NCBI RefSeq assembly: GCF_030866805.1
Contig: NZ_CP133019.1
Coordinates: 3,534,001-3,598,000 of the forward strand
Length of the DNA stretch: 64,000 bases
Origin: Microbacterium terrisoli
Lineage (GTDB): Bacteria; Actinomycetota; Actinomycetes; Actinomycetales; Microbacteriaceae
Direction of reading: 5' to 3'
Shown: positions 8,894 through 16,865 of the stretch, in pieces
How the letters are laid out: each line of letters begins with the position of its first letter
How positions within the stretch are numbered: the stretch's first letter is position 1
Translations under genes and position numbers: made by a program
Notes under the pieces: generated by a model
Seen by the model: the letters and a program-made list of their open reading frames with translations, nothing else
Told to the model about the DNA's origin: nothing
Database searches by the model: none

Positions 8894-9646
8894 GTGAGCG
8901 ATGCAGTCGGGCGCGGCGCGCAGGATGCCAGGGCCGCGCTGGCGGGTCTGGCCGGGCCGATCGTGGACTGGCGCCGGATGACGGAGGCCCGCGGTGCCCT
9001 GGAACCCGCCTCAGCGCGCCGCTCGGCCGTGCTCATGCTGTTCGGTCCGACACGGGATGCCGCCACTGCGACATCGGCCACCGCGACATCCGCCACCGCC
9101 GCACCTGCGACGTCCGCGGCATCAGCGACCCCGGCCGCCGTCACCCCCGAAGACACCGGCGTCCTGCTGCTCCGGCGTGCTGCCACGCTCCGCCACCATC
9201 CCGGGCAGATCGGGTTCCCCGGCGGCGGGCTCGAGCCCGGCGACACCGATCTGTCGGCCACCGCCGTGCGCGAAGCCGTCGAAGAGACCGGCCTCGACCC
9301 GGGCGGGCTCGAACTGTTCGCGCCTCTGCCCGAACTGCCGTTGGCGATCAGCAACAACCTCGTCACTCCTGTGCCGGCCTGGTGGCGGCATCCGTCCCCC
9401 GTCCATGCCGCCGACGTCGCCGAGACGGCCGAGGTCTTCTTCGCGTCGGTCGGCGACCTGCTCGATCCGGCGAACCGCCGCAACGTCGAGCGGGTGCGCG
9501 GCCAGCGCATCCCACGCATGCCGGCGTTCGACGTCGACGGGCACCTGATCTGGGGTTTCACGGCCATCCTGCTGTCGGGTCTGTTCGACACGCTGGGTTG
9601 GACGCGGGAGTGGGATGCCGCGCGCCTGATCGAACCGGACGTCTGA
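8894..9646 (+). CDS. Nudix hydrolase, CoA pyrophosphatase type
   Basis: A 250-residue Nudix protein starting at GTG 8894. The Nudix box is intact (GGLEPGD...AVREAVEETGLDP), preceded by the LRHHPGQIGFPGG segment typical of NUDT7/YeaB-like CoA pyrophosphatases. Between the N-terminal ~55 residues and the domain lies a repetitive Ala/Thr/Ser stretch (TATSATATSATAAPATSA), probably an expanded linker. It likely cleaves CoA or related diphosphates, clearing degraded CoA. It appears to share a transcript with the macrodomain gene upstream and the VOC gene downstream. Confidence 0.85.
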   Translation: MSDAVGRGAQDARAALAGLAGPIVDWRRMTEARGALEPASARRSAVLMLFGPTRDAATATSATATSATAAPATSAASATPAAVTPEDTGVLLLRRAATLRHHPGQIGFPGGGLEPGDTDLSATAVREAVEETGLDPGGLELFAPLPELPLAISNNLVTPVPAWWRHPSPVHAADVAETAEVFFASVGDLLDPANRRNVERVRGQRIPRMPAFDVDGHLIWGFTAILLSGLFDTLGWTREWDAARLIEPDV

Positions 9647-9661
9647 GACGAAAGGACCACT

Positions 9662-10027
9662 ATGCCCGCGACTCTGAGGGTCGAGGTCTTCCCCGCCGAG
9701 ATCGACCGCGCGGTCGCGTTCTACACGACACTGGGTTTCACCGTGACGCGTCGACACGAGGGTCCGCCGATGCGCTACGCATCGATGCAGTACGGACAGG
9801 TGCGGCTCGGGCTCGCCGAGCGCGAGCCGGCCGATCCTGCCCTGCGGATGCTGCCGATCGGCACCGAGATCGTGGTCGAAGTCGACGACGTCCGCGCCGA
9901 GCGCGACCGGGTCGTGGCCGCGGGCATCCCGCTGCTCGAAGATCTGGTCACGCGCGAATGGGGCCTCACTGACTTCCGTCTGACCGATCCCGACGGCTTC
10001 TATTGGCGGTTCACCTCCCGCACGTGA
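9662..10027 (+). CDS. VOC superfamily (glyoxalase/bleomycin-resistance fold) protein
   Basis: A 121-residue single VOC domain: VEVFPAEIDRAVAFYTTLGF at the start, VEVDDVRAERDRVVAAG in the middle and LTDPDGFYWRF at the end. Two such beta-alpha-beta-beta-beta units form a metal site, usually through dimerisation. The substrate is not predictable. An AAAGGA site lies seven bases before the ATG. It follows the Nudix gene by 15 bases. Confidence 0.82.
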   Translation: MPATLRVEVFPAEIDRAVAFYTTLGFTVTRRHEGPPMRYASMQYGQVRLGLAEREPADPALRMLPIGTEIVVEVDDVRAERDRVVAAGIPLLEDLVTREWGLTDFRLTDPDGFYWRFTSRT

Positions 10028-10045
10028 TCACCGGCCGCCAGCACT

Positions 10046-10744
10046 TCAGTCGGCCGGCAGGTGCTCGCGCACGGCCGCCAACAGCTCCTTCGGCTCGTCT
10101 GCCCAGAACCGCATCGCGTCGACGCGATGCTCGCCTCCCTTCGGGGCGAGCCCGGGCAGCCGCACGGTGAGCGGGTGCTCGAACCGCACCTCGATGTTCG
10201 TCTGGCTGCCGATCCGGATCGCGCAGACACGGTCCCCGTCCTCGTCGACCACGCGCCCGATCTTCGGCTTGCCCGGCTCGTTCTCGACCCGCGTCGACTT
10301 CAGCTCGATCGAGGCGAAGTCCTCCCACGGCACGTGCAGGTCGATCTCCATGCCCTCGCGCACACGGATCCCGTCGGGGCCCACGGTGTGCGGTCGCGTG
10401 AAGTACGCGAACAGCAGTCCCAGCATCCACGTCACCCCCCAGATGCCGAGGATCAGAAAGCCGATCCGCACCGGCGGCCACCGCTTCACGATCAGGTCGA
10501 CGATCGGGATCTCGAGGGCCGAGAGCGCGATGAACACGATGAGGATCGTCTGCACCTGTCCGTGGTAGCGGAACCCGACGGCACCCGGCGCGATCTTGGG
10601 TCGCCGGGCGATCATGCGCCACACGCTCTCGTAGACGCGCAGCTCCATCAGCAGGGCGCGCTTGGCGAAGGCGGCGGAGCGACGCGTACGCGACGGCTCG
10701 AGTTCGGTTGACGGATGCCGCGACCCGGCCGGGCGATCACTCAT
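10046..10744 (-). CDS. Membrane protein with two TM helices and a PH-like C-terminal region
   Basis: A 232-residue protein without a recognised name. Residues ~60-85 and ~90-112 are hydrophobic helices (ILIVFIALSALEIPI; IGFLILGIWGVTWMLGLLF), followed by a cytosolic region with alternating beta-strands (VGPDGIRVREGMEIDLHVPWEDF) like the bacterial PH-like domain. Its start overlaps the stop of the MarR gene (10741-10744), so it is translated from the MarR message and may be under the same control. Confidence 0.75.
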   Translation of the reverse strand: MSDRPAGSRHPSTELEPSRTRRSAAFAKRALLMELRVYESVWRMIARRPKIAPGAVGFRYHGQVQTILIVFIALSALEIPIVDLIVKRWPPVRIGFLILGIWGVTWMLGLLFAYFTRPHTVGPDGIRVREGMEIDLHVPWEDFASIELKSTRVENEPGKPKIGRVVDEDGDRVCAIRIGSQTNIEVRFEHPLTVRLPGLAPKGGEHRVDAMRFWADEPKELLAAVREHLPAD

Positions 10745-11223
10745 GACGCACCACCCCGGTCTGCGACATCCTCGACCTCGGTGTAGGCGACCGACTCCGT
10801 CTGCGTGAGGGTGCGCAGGCGTTCCAGCACAGCCACCACACCCCGCTCGAACGCCGGGCGATCGGCCTCATCGACCGCCGACAGCAATGACGCGGTGAGC
10901 GCCTCATGGTCATGCTGCATGCGCGTCATGACCCGACGGGCCTCTTCGGTAAGCGTGACGAGCACCGCACGCCGATCGTCGGGATGCGGAGTGCGCAGGA
11001 TATAGCCGTGGGTTTCGAGCGCCTGCACCAGCGCCGACACGCTGCGCGCGGTCGTGCCCAGCTCGTGCGCGAGGATCTGCTGCGTCACGGGGCCCGCAAG
11101 CTGCAGGACCCACAGCGCGTGCACCCGCGTCTCGGTCAGAGACGTACCCGCGAACGCGGATCGCATGTCGCGCTGGAACAGCGCGCTGATCTCGAGCAGT
11201 CGGTCGAGCACTGTGGGTCCCAT
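10741..11223 (-). CDS. MarR family transcriptional regulator
   Basis: A 160-residue winged-helix regulator. The DNA-binding core is visible as TQQILAHELGTTARSVSALVQALETHGYILRTPHPDDRRA, here described by its ends: helix-turn-helix near residue 48-70 and the wing DDRRAVLV. MarR proteins bind as dimers to short palindromes near their own gene, and one lies just upstream at 11244-11258. It is translationally coupled to the membrane-protein gene downstream. Confidence 0.88.
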   Translation of the reverse strand: MGPTVLDRLLEISALFQRDMRSAFAGTSLTETRVHALWVLQLAGPVTQQILAHELGTTARSVSALVQALETHGYILRTPHPDDRRAVLVTLTEEARRVMTRMQHDHEALTASLLSAVDEADRPAFERGVVAVLERLRTLTQTESVAYTEVEDVADRGGAS

Positions 11224-11243
11224 ACTCGTTACAGTACCAGACT

Positions 11244-11258
11244 ATTACAGTGTGTAAT
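11244..11258. promoter_or_regulatory. Palindromic candidate operator of the MarR gene
   Basis: ATTACAGTGTGTAAT is a perfect 6-3-6 palindrome 21 bases upstream of the MarR start. A further TTACAGT half-site lies at 11229-11235, 16 bases away. Position, size and symmetry fit an autoregulatory MarR operator; binding is inferred. Confidence 0.65.
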
Positions 11259-11379
11259 GGTTTTTGGATCCCGATTCTCAGGGCAAATGCACGGGTCGGA
11301 CCTCTTGCCGTACACGCGGCAGCGACGTACGGTGACTCGATTCCCTGACGCAGTTCCACGACGCAGAGGAGCGGGAACC

Positions 11380-11739
11380 ATGGCACACGGCGATGTGACG
11401 CATCTCGAGATTCCGGTCAGTGATTTCGAGGCGTCCAAGGCGTTCTACGACACGGTGCTCGGGTGGAAGATCAACGACGTCCCGGGCTTCGACGACTATC
11501 CGATGTGGCAAGGGCCGAACGGCGCCAGCGGTGGTGCGCTGGTCAAGCGGGCCACCGACTTCACCCAGCCGCGCAGCACGGTCGAGGTCGACTCGATCGA
11601 CGACGTGCTGGCGAAGGCCGAGGCGTCGGGCGGCCGCGTGGTCACGCCCAAGAGCCCGATCTCCGAGACCAGCTGGTGGGGGGTGTTCGAAGACCCGGAC
11701 GGCAATGTGATCGGCCTGTTCGAAGGCACGATGGGCTGA
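11380..11739 (+). CDS. VOC family protein
   Basis: A 119-residue VOC domain protein: THLEIPVSDFEASKAFYDTVLGW at the N-terminus (given by its ends), TVEVDSIDDVLAKAEASGG in the middle and WWGVFEDPDGNVIGLFE at the end. The form resembles the PhnB/glyoxalase-like proteins common in actinobacteria. GAGGAG lies nine bases before the ATG. It is divergent from the MarR gene and shares its intergenic region with the palindrome, so it may be a target. Confidence 0.85.
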   Translation: MAHGDVTHLEIPVSDFEASKAFYDTVLGWKINDVPGFDDYPMWQGPNGASGGALVKRATDFTQPRSTVEVDSIDDVLAKAEASGGRVVTPKSPISETSWWGVFEDPDGNVIGLFEGTMG

Positions 11740-11769
11740 GGCGCGGGCCTGCGCCGATCACTGCTCGGA

Positions 11770-12102
11770 TCACTGCTCGGAGTGCACGGCGAGGGCGGCT
11801 GCGGCATCCACTCTGTAGTGGACGGATGCCACCGGCTCGGCGGTGAATGCCTTCAGGCTGGCATGGGCCAGGGTCTTGTGCCAGACCAGGAACGCCTGCG
11901 CCTCGCGCTCGCTGTCCCAGCGCGAGATCACCAGCACGCGCATCGGATCGGCGGGGTCCTCGGCGACCTCGGCGCTGCGACATCCCGGCTGCCGGGCCGC
12001 GGCCGACGCGTTCTCCCACGCGGCGACGAGCAGATGCTCCCGCTCGCCAGGCCGCGCGATCAGCGTGGTGATGCGGACGACGGCACTGCCGGACGGGGTC
12101 AT
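11770..12102 (-). CDS. Antibiotic biosynthesis monooxygenase (ABM) domain protein
   Basis: A 110-residue single ABM-domain protein: VVRITTLIARPGEREHLL at the start, then RVLVISRWDSEREAQAFLVWHKT and a C-terminal strand SVHYRV. The ferredoxin-like fold dimerises. Members include quinol monooxygenases and haem-degrading enzymes, but many have no known activity. Start ATG 12102. Confidence 0.78.
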   Translation of the reverse strand: MTPSGSAVVRITTLIARPGEREHLLVAAWENASAAARQPGCRSAEVAEDPADPMRVLVISRWDSEREAQAFLVWHKTLAHASLKAFTAEPVASVHYRVDAAAALAVHSEQ

Positions 12103-12140
12103 GTCTCCAGTCTGGCCCGTCGTGAGCAGCCCAGGACGCG

Positions 12141-12944
12141 TCAGCGCGGAATCATCTCTCCGGCCTCGATCGCCACGTCCAGGCGGTTCTCGGCGGGCGG
12201 CAGCGGGCACATCGCCGACGCCGTGTATGCGCACGGCAGATTCACCGCGCGGTTGAAGTCGATGCGCACGTGTCCGTCGGCGTCGGGAGCGTCGATGTGC
12301 AGGTTGCGGCTGGCGGCATACGTCGTCACCCCGCTCGTGCGGTCGGTGAACAGCAGCCGCAGTCCGTCGTCGTCGCGGAACGCCGTCAGCCGCCGCGGCC
12401 CGTCGAGGTCGAAGCTCACGGTCCCCGGCGCGTCGAACAGCGTCTCGAGGCCGTCGACGACCGTGTCCACCGACACCTCGCGCGGCTCGTCGAACGGTGT
12501 GAACACCGCCTCGACGACGAAGCTCTCATCGGGCGCGTACGTCGGCGTTCCGGTGTAGCGCACGAGGGTCGGATTGTCGGGATGCCGCGGCCTGATCACC
12601 GCGTTCCCCCCGAAGTTCGCGACTTCGACCACGGCGGTTCCGCCGCCGGTGCCCCACGTTCCGCGCACGGGAGCCCCGCTGACGACACGGCCGAACGCGT
12701 GCTCGCCGGTGACGAGCCGCCCGTCGATCGTGAGCGTCTCGCCGTCGGCGAGCACCACGACAGGTCCCGCCTCGCCCGTCGACCAGGCGCCGGGCACGTC
12801 GTCGAACCGCTGCGGCGCATCCGTCAGCCAGTGCGCGTCGGTGATCGCGAGGAATCCGTCGGGCGCCGCGCGGTCGCTCTCGTGCGCGTCGTGCCACGCC
12901 CGCCAGTTCGCGACGAACTCATCTGCGGAATGCTGATCGACCAT
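12141..12944 (-). CDS. DUF1684 domain-containing protein
   Basis: A 267-residue protein matching DUF1684: an N-terminal FVANWRAWHDAHE segment, a beta-rich middle, and the conserved RNLHIDAPDADG...VRIDFNRAVNLPCAYT region near the C-terminus. Family members are cytosolic and their function is not established. Start ATG 12944; upstream extension in the frame is shadow. Confidence 0.82.
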   Translation of the reverse strand: MVDQHSADEFVANWRAWHDAHESDRAAPDGFLAITDAHWLTDAPQRFDDVPGAWSTGEAGPVVVLADGETLTIDGRLVTGEHAFGRVVSGAPVRGTWGTGGGTAVVEVANFGGNAVIRPRHPDNPTLVRYTGTPTYAPDESFVVEAVFTPFDEPREVSVDTVVDGLETLFDAPGTVSFDLDGPRRLTAFRDDDGLRLLFTDRTSGVTTYAASRNLHIDAPDADGHVRIDFNRAVNLPCAYTASAMCPLPPAENRLDVAIEAGEMIPR

Positions 12945-13031
12945 GTGTCCAGTCTCGCGCACCGGCGCGGGGGCGGCGTCCTCGGGCGCCGCGTCCCGGG
13001 CGCGCGAAGCAGCACGGCCTACGCTCGAATC

Positions 13032-13646
13032 ATGACCTCGGAGTTCCTGCCCGCATCGGAGGGCCCGTCTGTCGTGCTGGTGCGCCACGGAGAGACCACG
13101 TGGAGCAAGTCGGGCCGACACACCTCGACGACCGATGTCGGGCTGACCGCCGCCGGTCGCGAACAGGCGCGCAGCGTCGGAGACGCGCTGCGCGCGCAGC
13201 GGTTCGCCCTCGTGCTGTCCAGCCCGCGCAAGCGTGCGCACGACACGGCCGTGCTCGCCGGCTTCGACGAGCCGCTCATCGACGCGAACCTCGTCGAGTG
13301 GGACTACGGCGCGCTGGAGGGGCGCACGAGTGCAGACATCTCAGCCGAGATCGGACATCAGTGGACCATCTGGTCGGCCGAGCCGCCCGAGCCGGTGCCG
13401 GCCGAGTCCGCCGACGACGTCGCCGAGCGCGCCGACGCCGTGATCGCGCGACTGCGCGAGGTCACGTCGCAGGGGCAGGATGCCGTGGTCTTCTCGCACG
13501 CGCACTTTCTGCGCGTGCTGGCCGCGCGATGGCTGGGCCTGCCCCCGACCGAGGGCGCCCGGCTGGCGCTGAGCACGGGCAGCATCAGCGAACTCGGGTT
13601 CGAGCACGGCCTGCCCGTGATCGCCCGATGGAACGCGCGGCCCTGA
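13032..13646 (+). CDS. Histidine phosphatase family protein
   Basis: A 204-residue phosphoglycerate-mutase-like phosphatase. The phospho-accepting RHGET motif is at residues ~18-22, the SSPRKRAHDTA segment carries the conserved Arg, and the second His is in FSHAHFLRVLAARWL. It would remove phosphate from a small metabolite. It is followed at 25 bases by the threonine-synthase-like gene. Confidence 0.87.
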   Translation: MTSEFLPASEGPSVVLVRHGETTWSKSGRHTSTTDVGLTAAGREQARSVGDALRAQRFALVLSSPRKRAHDTAVLAGFDEPLIDANLVEWDYGALEGRTSADISAEIGHQWTIWSAEPPEPVPAESADDVAERADAVIARLREVTSQGQDAVVFSHAHFLRVLAARWLGLPPTEGARLALSTGSISELGFEHGLPVIARWNARP

Positions 13647-13670
13647 CCCGCGTCGCGGTTGAATGACGGT

Positions 13671-14834
13671 ATGGATGCCGACGCCCTCCGCACGCTTGAG
13701 CTGATCGACCGCTCCGGCCGCCGCTACCCGCTGGACGATCCGCGCTGGCGCGGCGACGACGGATCGCCGCTGATGCTGTCGCCGATCCGCCTGGATACCG
13801 CGGCCGGTACGGCGGTGCGCGCCCTGATCGACACCGCAGAGCGGTCCCTCTGGCGCTACGCCGCGATGCTTCCCGTGCCGGCCGAGCACCGCATCAGCCT
13901 CGGCGAGGGGTGGACGCCGCTGATCGCCGATCGGCGGGCGGGCCGCGGCATCCACGTCAAACTCGAGTGGTTCAATCCCACCTCGAGCTTCAAGGACCGT
14001 GGTGTGGCGGTGATGATGTCGCACCTCGCGTCCCGGGGGGCGACCCGCGTGCTCGAAGACAGTTCGGGCAACGGCGGCTCGTCGGTGGCCGCCTATGCGG
14101 CCGGGGCCGGAATCGCCGCGAAGATCATCGTTCCGGCGGCGACCTCGCCGGCGAAGATCCTGCAGGCGCGCGCGTACGGGGCCGAGATCGAGCTGGTCGG
14201 CGGCACGCGCGACGAGGTCGGCGATGAGGCGGTGCGGCAGTCGGCCGCGATCCCGTATGCGAGCCACAACTGGCATCCTCTGTTCCTGCAGGGCGTCAAG
14301 ACGATCGGCTACGAGATCTGGGAGCAGCTGGGCTTTCGCGCGCCCGACAACATCGTGACGGTCGCCGGCTCCGGCAGCATCGTGCTGGGGTGCGATCTCG
14401 CCTTCGGCGAGCTGCGGGATGCCGGGGCCATCTACACGGTTCCCCGGCTGCTGGTCGGCCAACCCGTCGACTGGGCGACGATCGTCGAGGCGGTGAACGG
14501 CGTTGTGCGCGACCCCGACCGGCCGCGGGTGCCCACGATCGCCGAGGGCTCGTCGATCGCACGTCCCGTGCGGCTGCCCGAGGTGGTCGCCGCGATCGAG
14601 CGCTCGCACGGGGCGGCGGTGGCCGTGACCGACGACGAGATCCACGCGGCGCTGCGGGGGCTCGCCGCGCGCGGACTGTATGCCGAGCCGACCAGCGCGG
14701 TCGCCGCCGCGGCGCTGGCGCGCTTCCTCGCCGACGGGACGATCCGCGACGGGCAGACCACCGTGGTGATCCTGACCGGTACGGCGTTGAAGGCCGCCGA
14801 CCGCACCGCCGAGGTGTTCGCAGCGGCCGGGTAG
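13671..14834 (+). CDS. PLP-dependent threonine-synthase-like enzyme
   Basis: A 387-residue fold-type II PLP enzyme. The cofactor Lys108 is in NPTSSFKDRG, the phosphate- and substrate-binding loop is EDSSGNGGSS, and a glycine-rich loop VAGSGSIVLG follows. The arrangement fits threonine synthase, but the same family contains other beta-elimination or replacement enzymes, and no thrA/thrB neighbours are present. ATG 13671 is preferred to the in-frame TTG at 13659. Confidence 0.78.
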   Translation: MDADALRTLELIDRSGRRYPLDDPRWRGDDGSPLMLSPIRLDTAAGTAVRALIDTAERSLWRYAAMLPVPAEHRISLGEGWTPLIADRRAGRGIHVKLEWFNPTSSFKDRGVAVMMSHLASRGATRVLEDSSGNGGSSVAAYAAGAGIAAKIIVPAATSPAKILQARAYGAEIELVGGTRDEVGDEAVRQSAAIPYASHNWHPLFLQGVKTIGYEIWEQLGFRAPDNIVTVAGSGSIVLGCDLAFGELRDAGAIYTVPRLLVGQPVDWATIVEAVNGVVRDPDRPRVPTIAEGSSIARPVRLPEVVAAIERSHGAAVAVTDDEIHAALRGLAARGLYAEPTSAVAAAALARFLADGTIRDGQTTVVILTGTALKAADRTAEVFAAAG

Positions 14835-14854
14835 CGGCATCCTTCGTCCACATG

Positions 14855-14892
14855 TGTGTGCCGCGGCAGCCTCACGGCCGCCGCGGCACACA
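14855..14892. terminator. Bidirectional terminator between convergent genes
   Basis: A perfect 13-bp inverted repeat (TGTGTGCCGCGGC / GCCGCGGCACACA) with a 12-base loop lies between the convergent threonine-synthase-like and S53 peptidase genes. There is no long T tract, as is usual in high-GC actinobacteria. Confidence 0.7.
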
Positions 14893-14937
14893 TCCGATAG
14901 GCGACACACATCCAGCACGGAGGGTGTCGGCGCAGGA

Positions 14938-16218
14938 TCAGCCCAGCGCGTGGATGATGGCGCCCACGTCGGGAGTGCCGTGGCCGGTGGGGCGATCCCA
15001 GCCGGCGGTCGCAGAATAGCCGCCCGAGAAGGTGGGGGTGCTGTTCGCCCCGACGGTCACGTCATACAGCGCGCCGCTGCCCGACCATGACGCCGCGTAC
15101 TGGCTGACGTCGCCGATGCGGTGTCCGACCGCCTGCACGACATCAGCGGTGATGCCCGCCCACTGAGGCGAGCCCGCCGACGTTCCACCGAAGAAGTAGA
15201 ACCCGTTGGCGTCAGCACCCATGAATCCCAGGTAGGTCAGCACGCCGGTGTAGACGCTGGCGTTGTACGCGACATCCGATCCCCCCTTCGCGGTGAGCAG
15301 GCTCGGCGCGCCGCCGGTGGCTCCGATCGGGCCGTCGGCGCACGTCGTGGCGCACAGGGCGAAGTCGCCCCACACGGTCTCGCGCAGACCGTTCTTCTCC
15401 AGATCCGTGCCGTACAGCAGGTTCGTGCCGCCGACCGAGGTGACCAGCGCATCCGAGGCCGGATAGGAGTAGTTGGCCGATCCCGCGGTGTTGTCGGAGC
15501 CGTCGTCACCCGACGAGGCGAACACCGACATGCCCTGCTTCTGTGCGTCGACGTAGACCTTGTGAGCCTGGCCCATCTGGCCGTTGTTGCCGTGCACCTC
15601 GTACTCCGGAACGCCGAAGCTCATCGACATCACGGTGCCCAGCTTGTGATCGATCGCATACTGCTCGGCGAGGTTGATCGTGTTGCCGTGGTCGTTGGCG
15701 GCGACGATCAGGTCGATCGTCGCGCCCGGAGCCACGGCGTGCGCCCACTGGACGTCCAGCGACGTCTCCTGCGCCCAGCCCAGCTGCGTGCCGTGGCCGG
15801 TCCACGTCGGTGTGCCGGTCGGGTACATGACGTTGAGATGGGCGGCGGGCAGTCCGAACGCCTGCGAGAACGTCGCGAGGTCCTGGCGGACCGTCGGGCT
15901 GCCGAACGCGTCGACGATCACGATCGTCTGGCCGGTGCCGGCGGGCACGCCGTCGATCTCGGCCGGGATGTTGTACGCGGCGCGGATGCTGTCGGGCGTC
16001 TGGCACGCGAACTCGCCGTCGGTGGCCGTCAGGCAGTCCGCCGGGCCGGTGGGCAGCGCGTGACTCACCGATCCTGGCGAGAAATGCGATCTGATCGCGA
16101 TCGGATGCACCTGGTAGTTCCACTGCGAAGAGGAGGTCGTGGCGGCGGCCGGCACTGCGCTCACGGCGACGAGAGCGGCAGCGGCGGCCAGGGCGAACAT
16201 CATTGTCTTCTGCTTCAC
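14938..16218 (-). CDS. Secreted S53 (sedolisin) serine peptidase without propeptide
   Basis: A 426-residue exported peptidase. After a signal peptide (MFALAAAAALVAVSAVPAAA) it goes almost directly into the catalytic domain. The sedolisin residues are present: Glu151 and Asp155 in QETSLDVQW, oxyanion Asp238 in SSGDDGSD, and Ser347 in FFGGTSAGSPQW. The C-terminal calcium-site signature (YDVTVGAN...GWDRPTGHG) is intact. The ~180-residue Pro-kumamolisin domain usual in the family is missing. GTG 16218 is chosen because AGGGA lies six bases before it; an ATG at 16224 abuts that site too closely. Sedolisins are usually active at acid pH. Confidence 0.88.
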   Translation of the reverse strand: MKQKTMMFALAAAAALVAVSAVPAAATTSSSQWNYQVHPIAIRSHFSPGSVSHALPTGPADCLTATDGEFACQTPDSIRAAYNIPAEIDGVPAGTGQTIVIVDAFGSPTVRQDLATFSQAFGLPAAHLNVMYPTGTPTWTGHGTQLGWAQETSLDVQWAHAVAPGATIDLIVAANDHGNTINLAEQYAIDHKLGTVMSMSFGVPEYEVHGNNGQMGQAHKVYVDAQKQGMSVFASSGDDGSDNTAGSANYSYPASDALVTSVGGTNLLYGTDLEKNGLRETVWGDFALCATTCADGPIGATGGAPSLLTAKGGSDVAYNASVYTGVLTYLGFMGADANGFYFFGGTSAGSPQWAGITADVVQAVGHRIGDVSQYAASWSGSGALYDVTVGANSTPTFSGGYSATAGWDRPTGHGTPDVGAIIHALG

Positions 16219-16405
16219 GGTCATTCCCTTTTGTTCGATTCGACAGTGTGAAGCGACTGCCGCCTGTGTCGATGTGACGACGGCTGGGCGGCAGGGCCAG
16301 ATGCAGAATATGCCTGAGGCGGCTCGCGCAACAGAGGGTGTGTGCGCCATGCGGCGACGGGCCGGGATGCCGCTGCCGCGCCGGTTCGGGATGCCGCGAT
16401 CGCGA

Positions 16406-16807
16406 CTATTGGTGCGTGGCGCGGTCGATCGACATCACGAGGACGACGCGGTTCGCCCTGTCTGCGGGCGGTGTCGTGCTCGGATCGCCGTACCGATTCT
16501 GCAGCCGCACATAGAAAGCGCCTTCGGGGTCGGGCACGACCTCGGCGAGGTGTCCGGCCACCTCGAGATAGTGGGACGGGACGTCGGGATCGAGGATCGA
16601 CAGCGCCATCGCGGGGTTGTGCTGCAGGTTGCGGAACTTCTGTCGGCGGTTGGTGTGCGTGAAGCGGATGTGCTCGCCGTCGAACTCGAACCACATCGGC
16701 GTGACCTGGACGGTGTCGTCGGGGCGGATCGTGCCGAGGTGCCCGTACAGCGGCAGCTCGAGCAGGCGGCGACGGTCAGCGGGGATGATGTTGTCGAGAT
16801 CAGTCAT
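16406..16807 (-). CDS. PPOX class F420- or FMN-dependent enzyme
   Basis: A 133-residue split-barrel flavin/F420-binding protein: LLELPLYGHLGTIRPDDTVQ at the start, TPMWFEFDGEHIRFTHTNRRQK and NLQHNPAMALSILDPD in the middle. This is the pyridoxamine-oxidase-like family that in actinobacteria often uses coenzyme F420. It lies 58 bases downstream of the Rhs giant on the same strand, where an immunity gene might be expected, but nothing in it suggests that role. Confidence 0.82.
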   Translation of the reverse strand: MTDLDNIIPADRRRLLELPLYGHLGTIRPDDTVQVTPMWFEFDGEHIRFTHTNRRQKFRNLQHNPAMALSILDPDVPSHYLEVAGHLAEVVPDPEGAFYVRLQNRYGDPSTTPPADRANRVVLVMSIDRATHQ

Positions 16808-16865
16808 GTCTCCCAGCATGTCAAACACGCCGGCAACCGAGGGCCGGGCACCGGGGCCCGTCCCC

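Noticed and set aside
16406..16807. Immunity protein for the Rhs giant
   Set aside because: Sequence fits the PPOX flavin/F420 enzyme family, which is widespread without Rhs genes.
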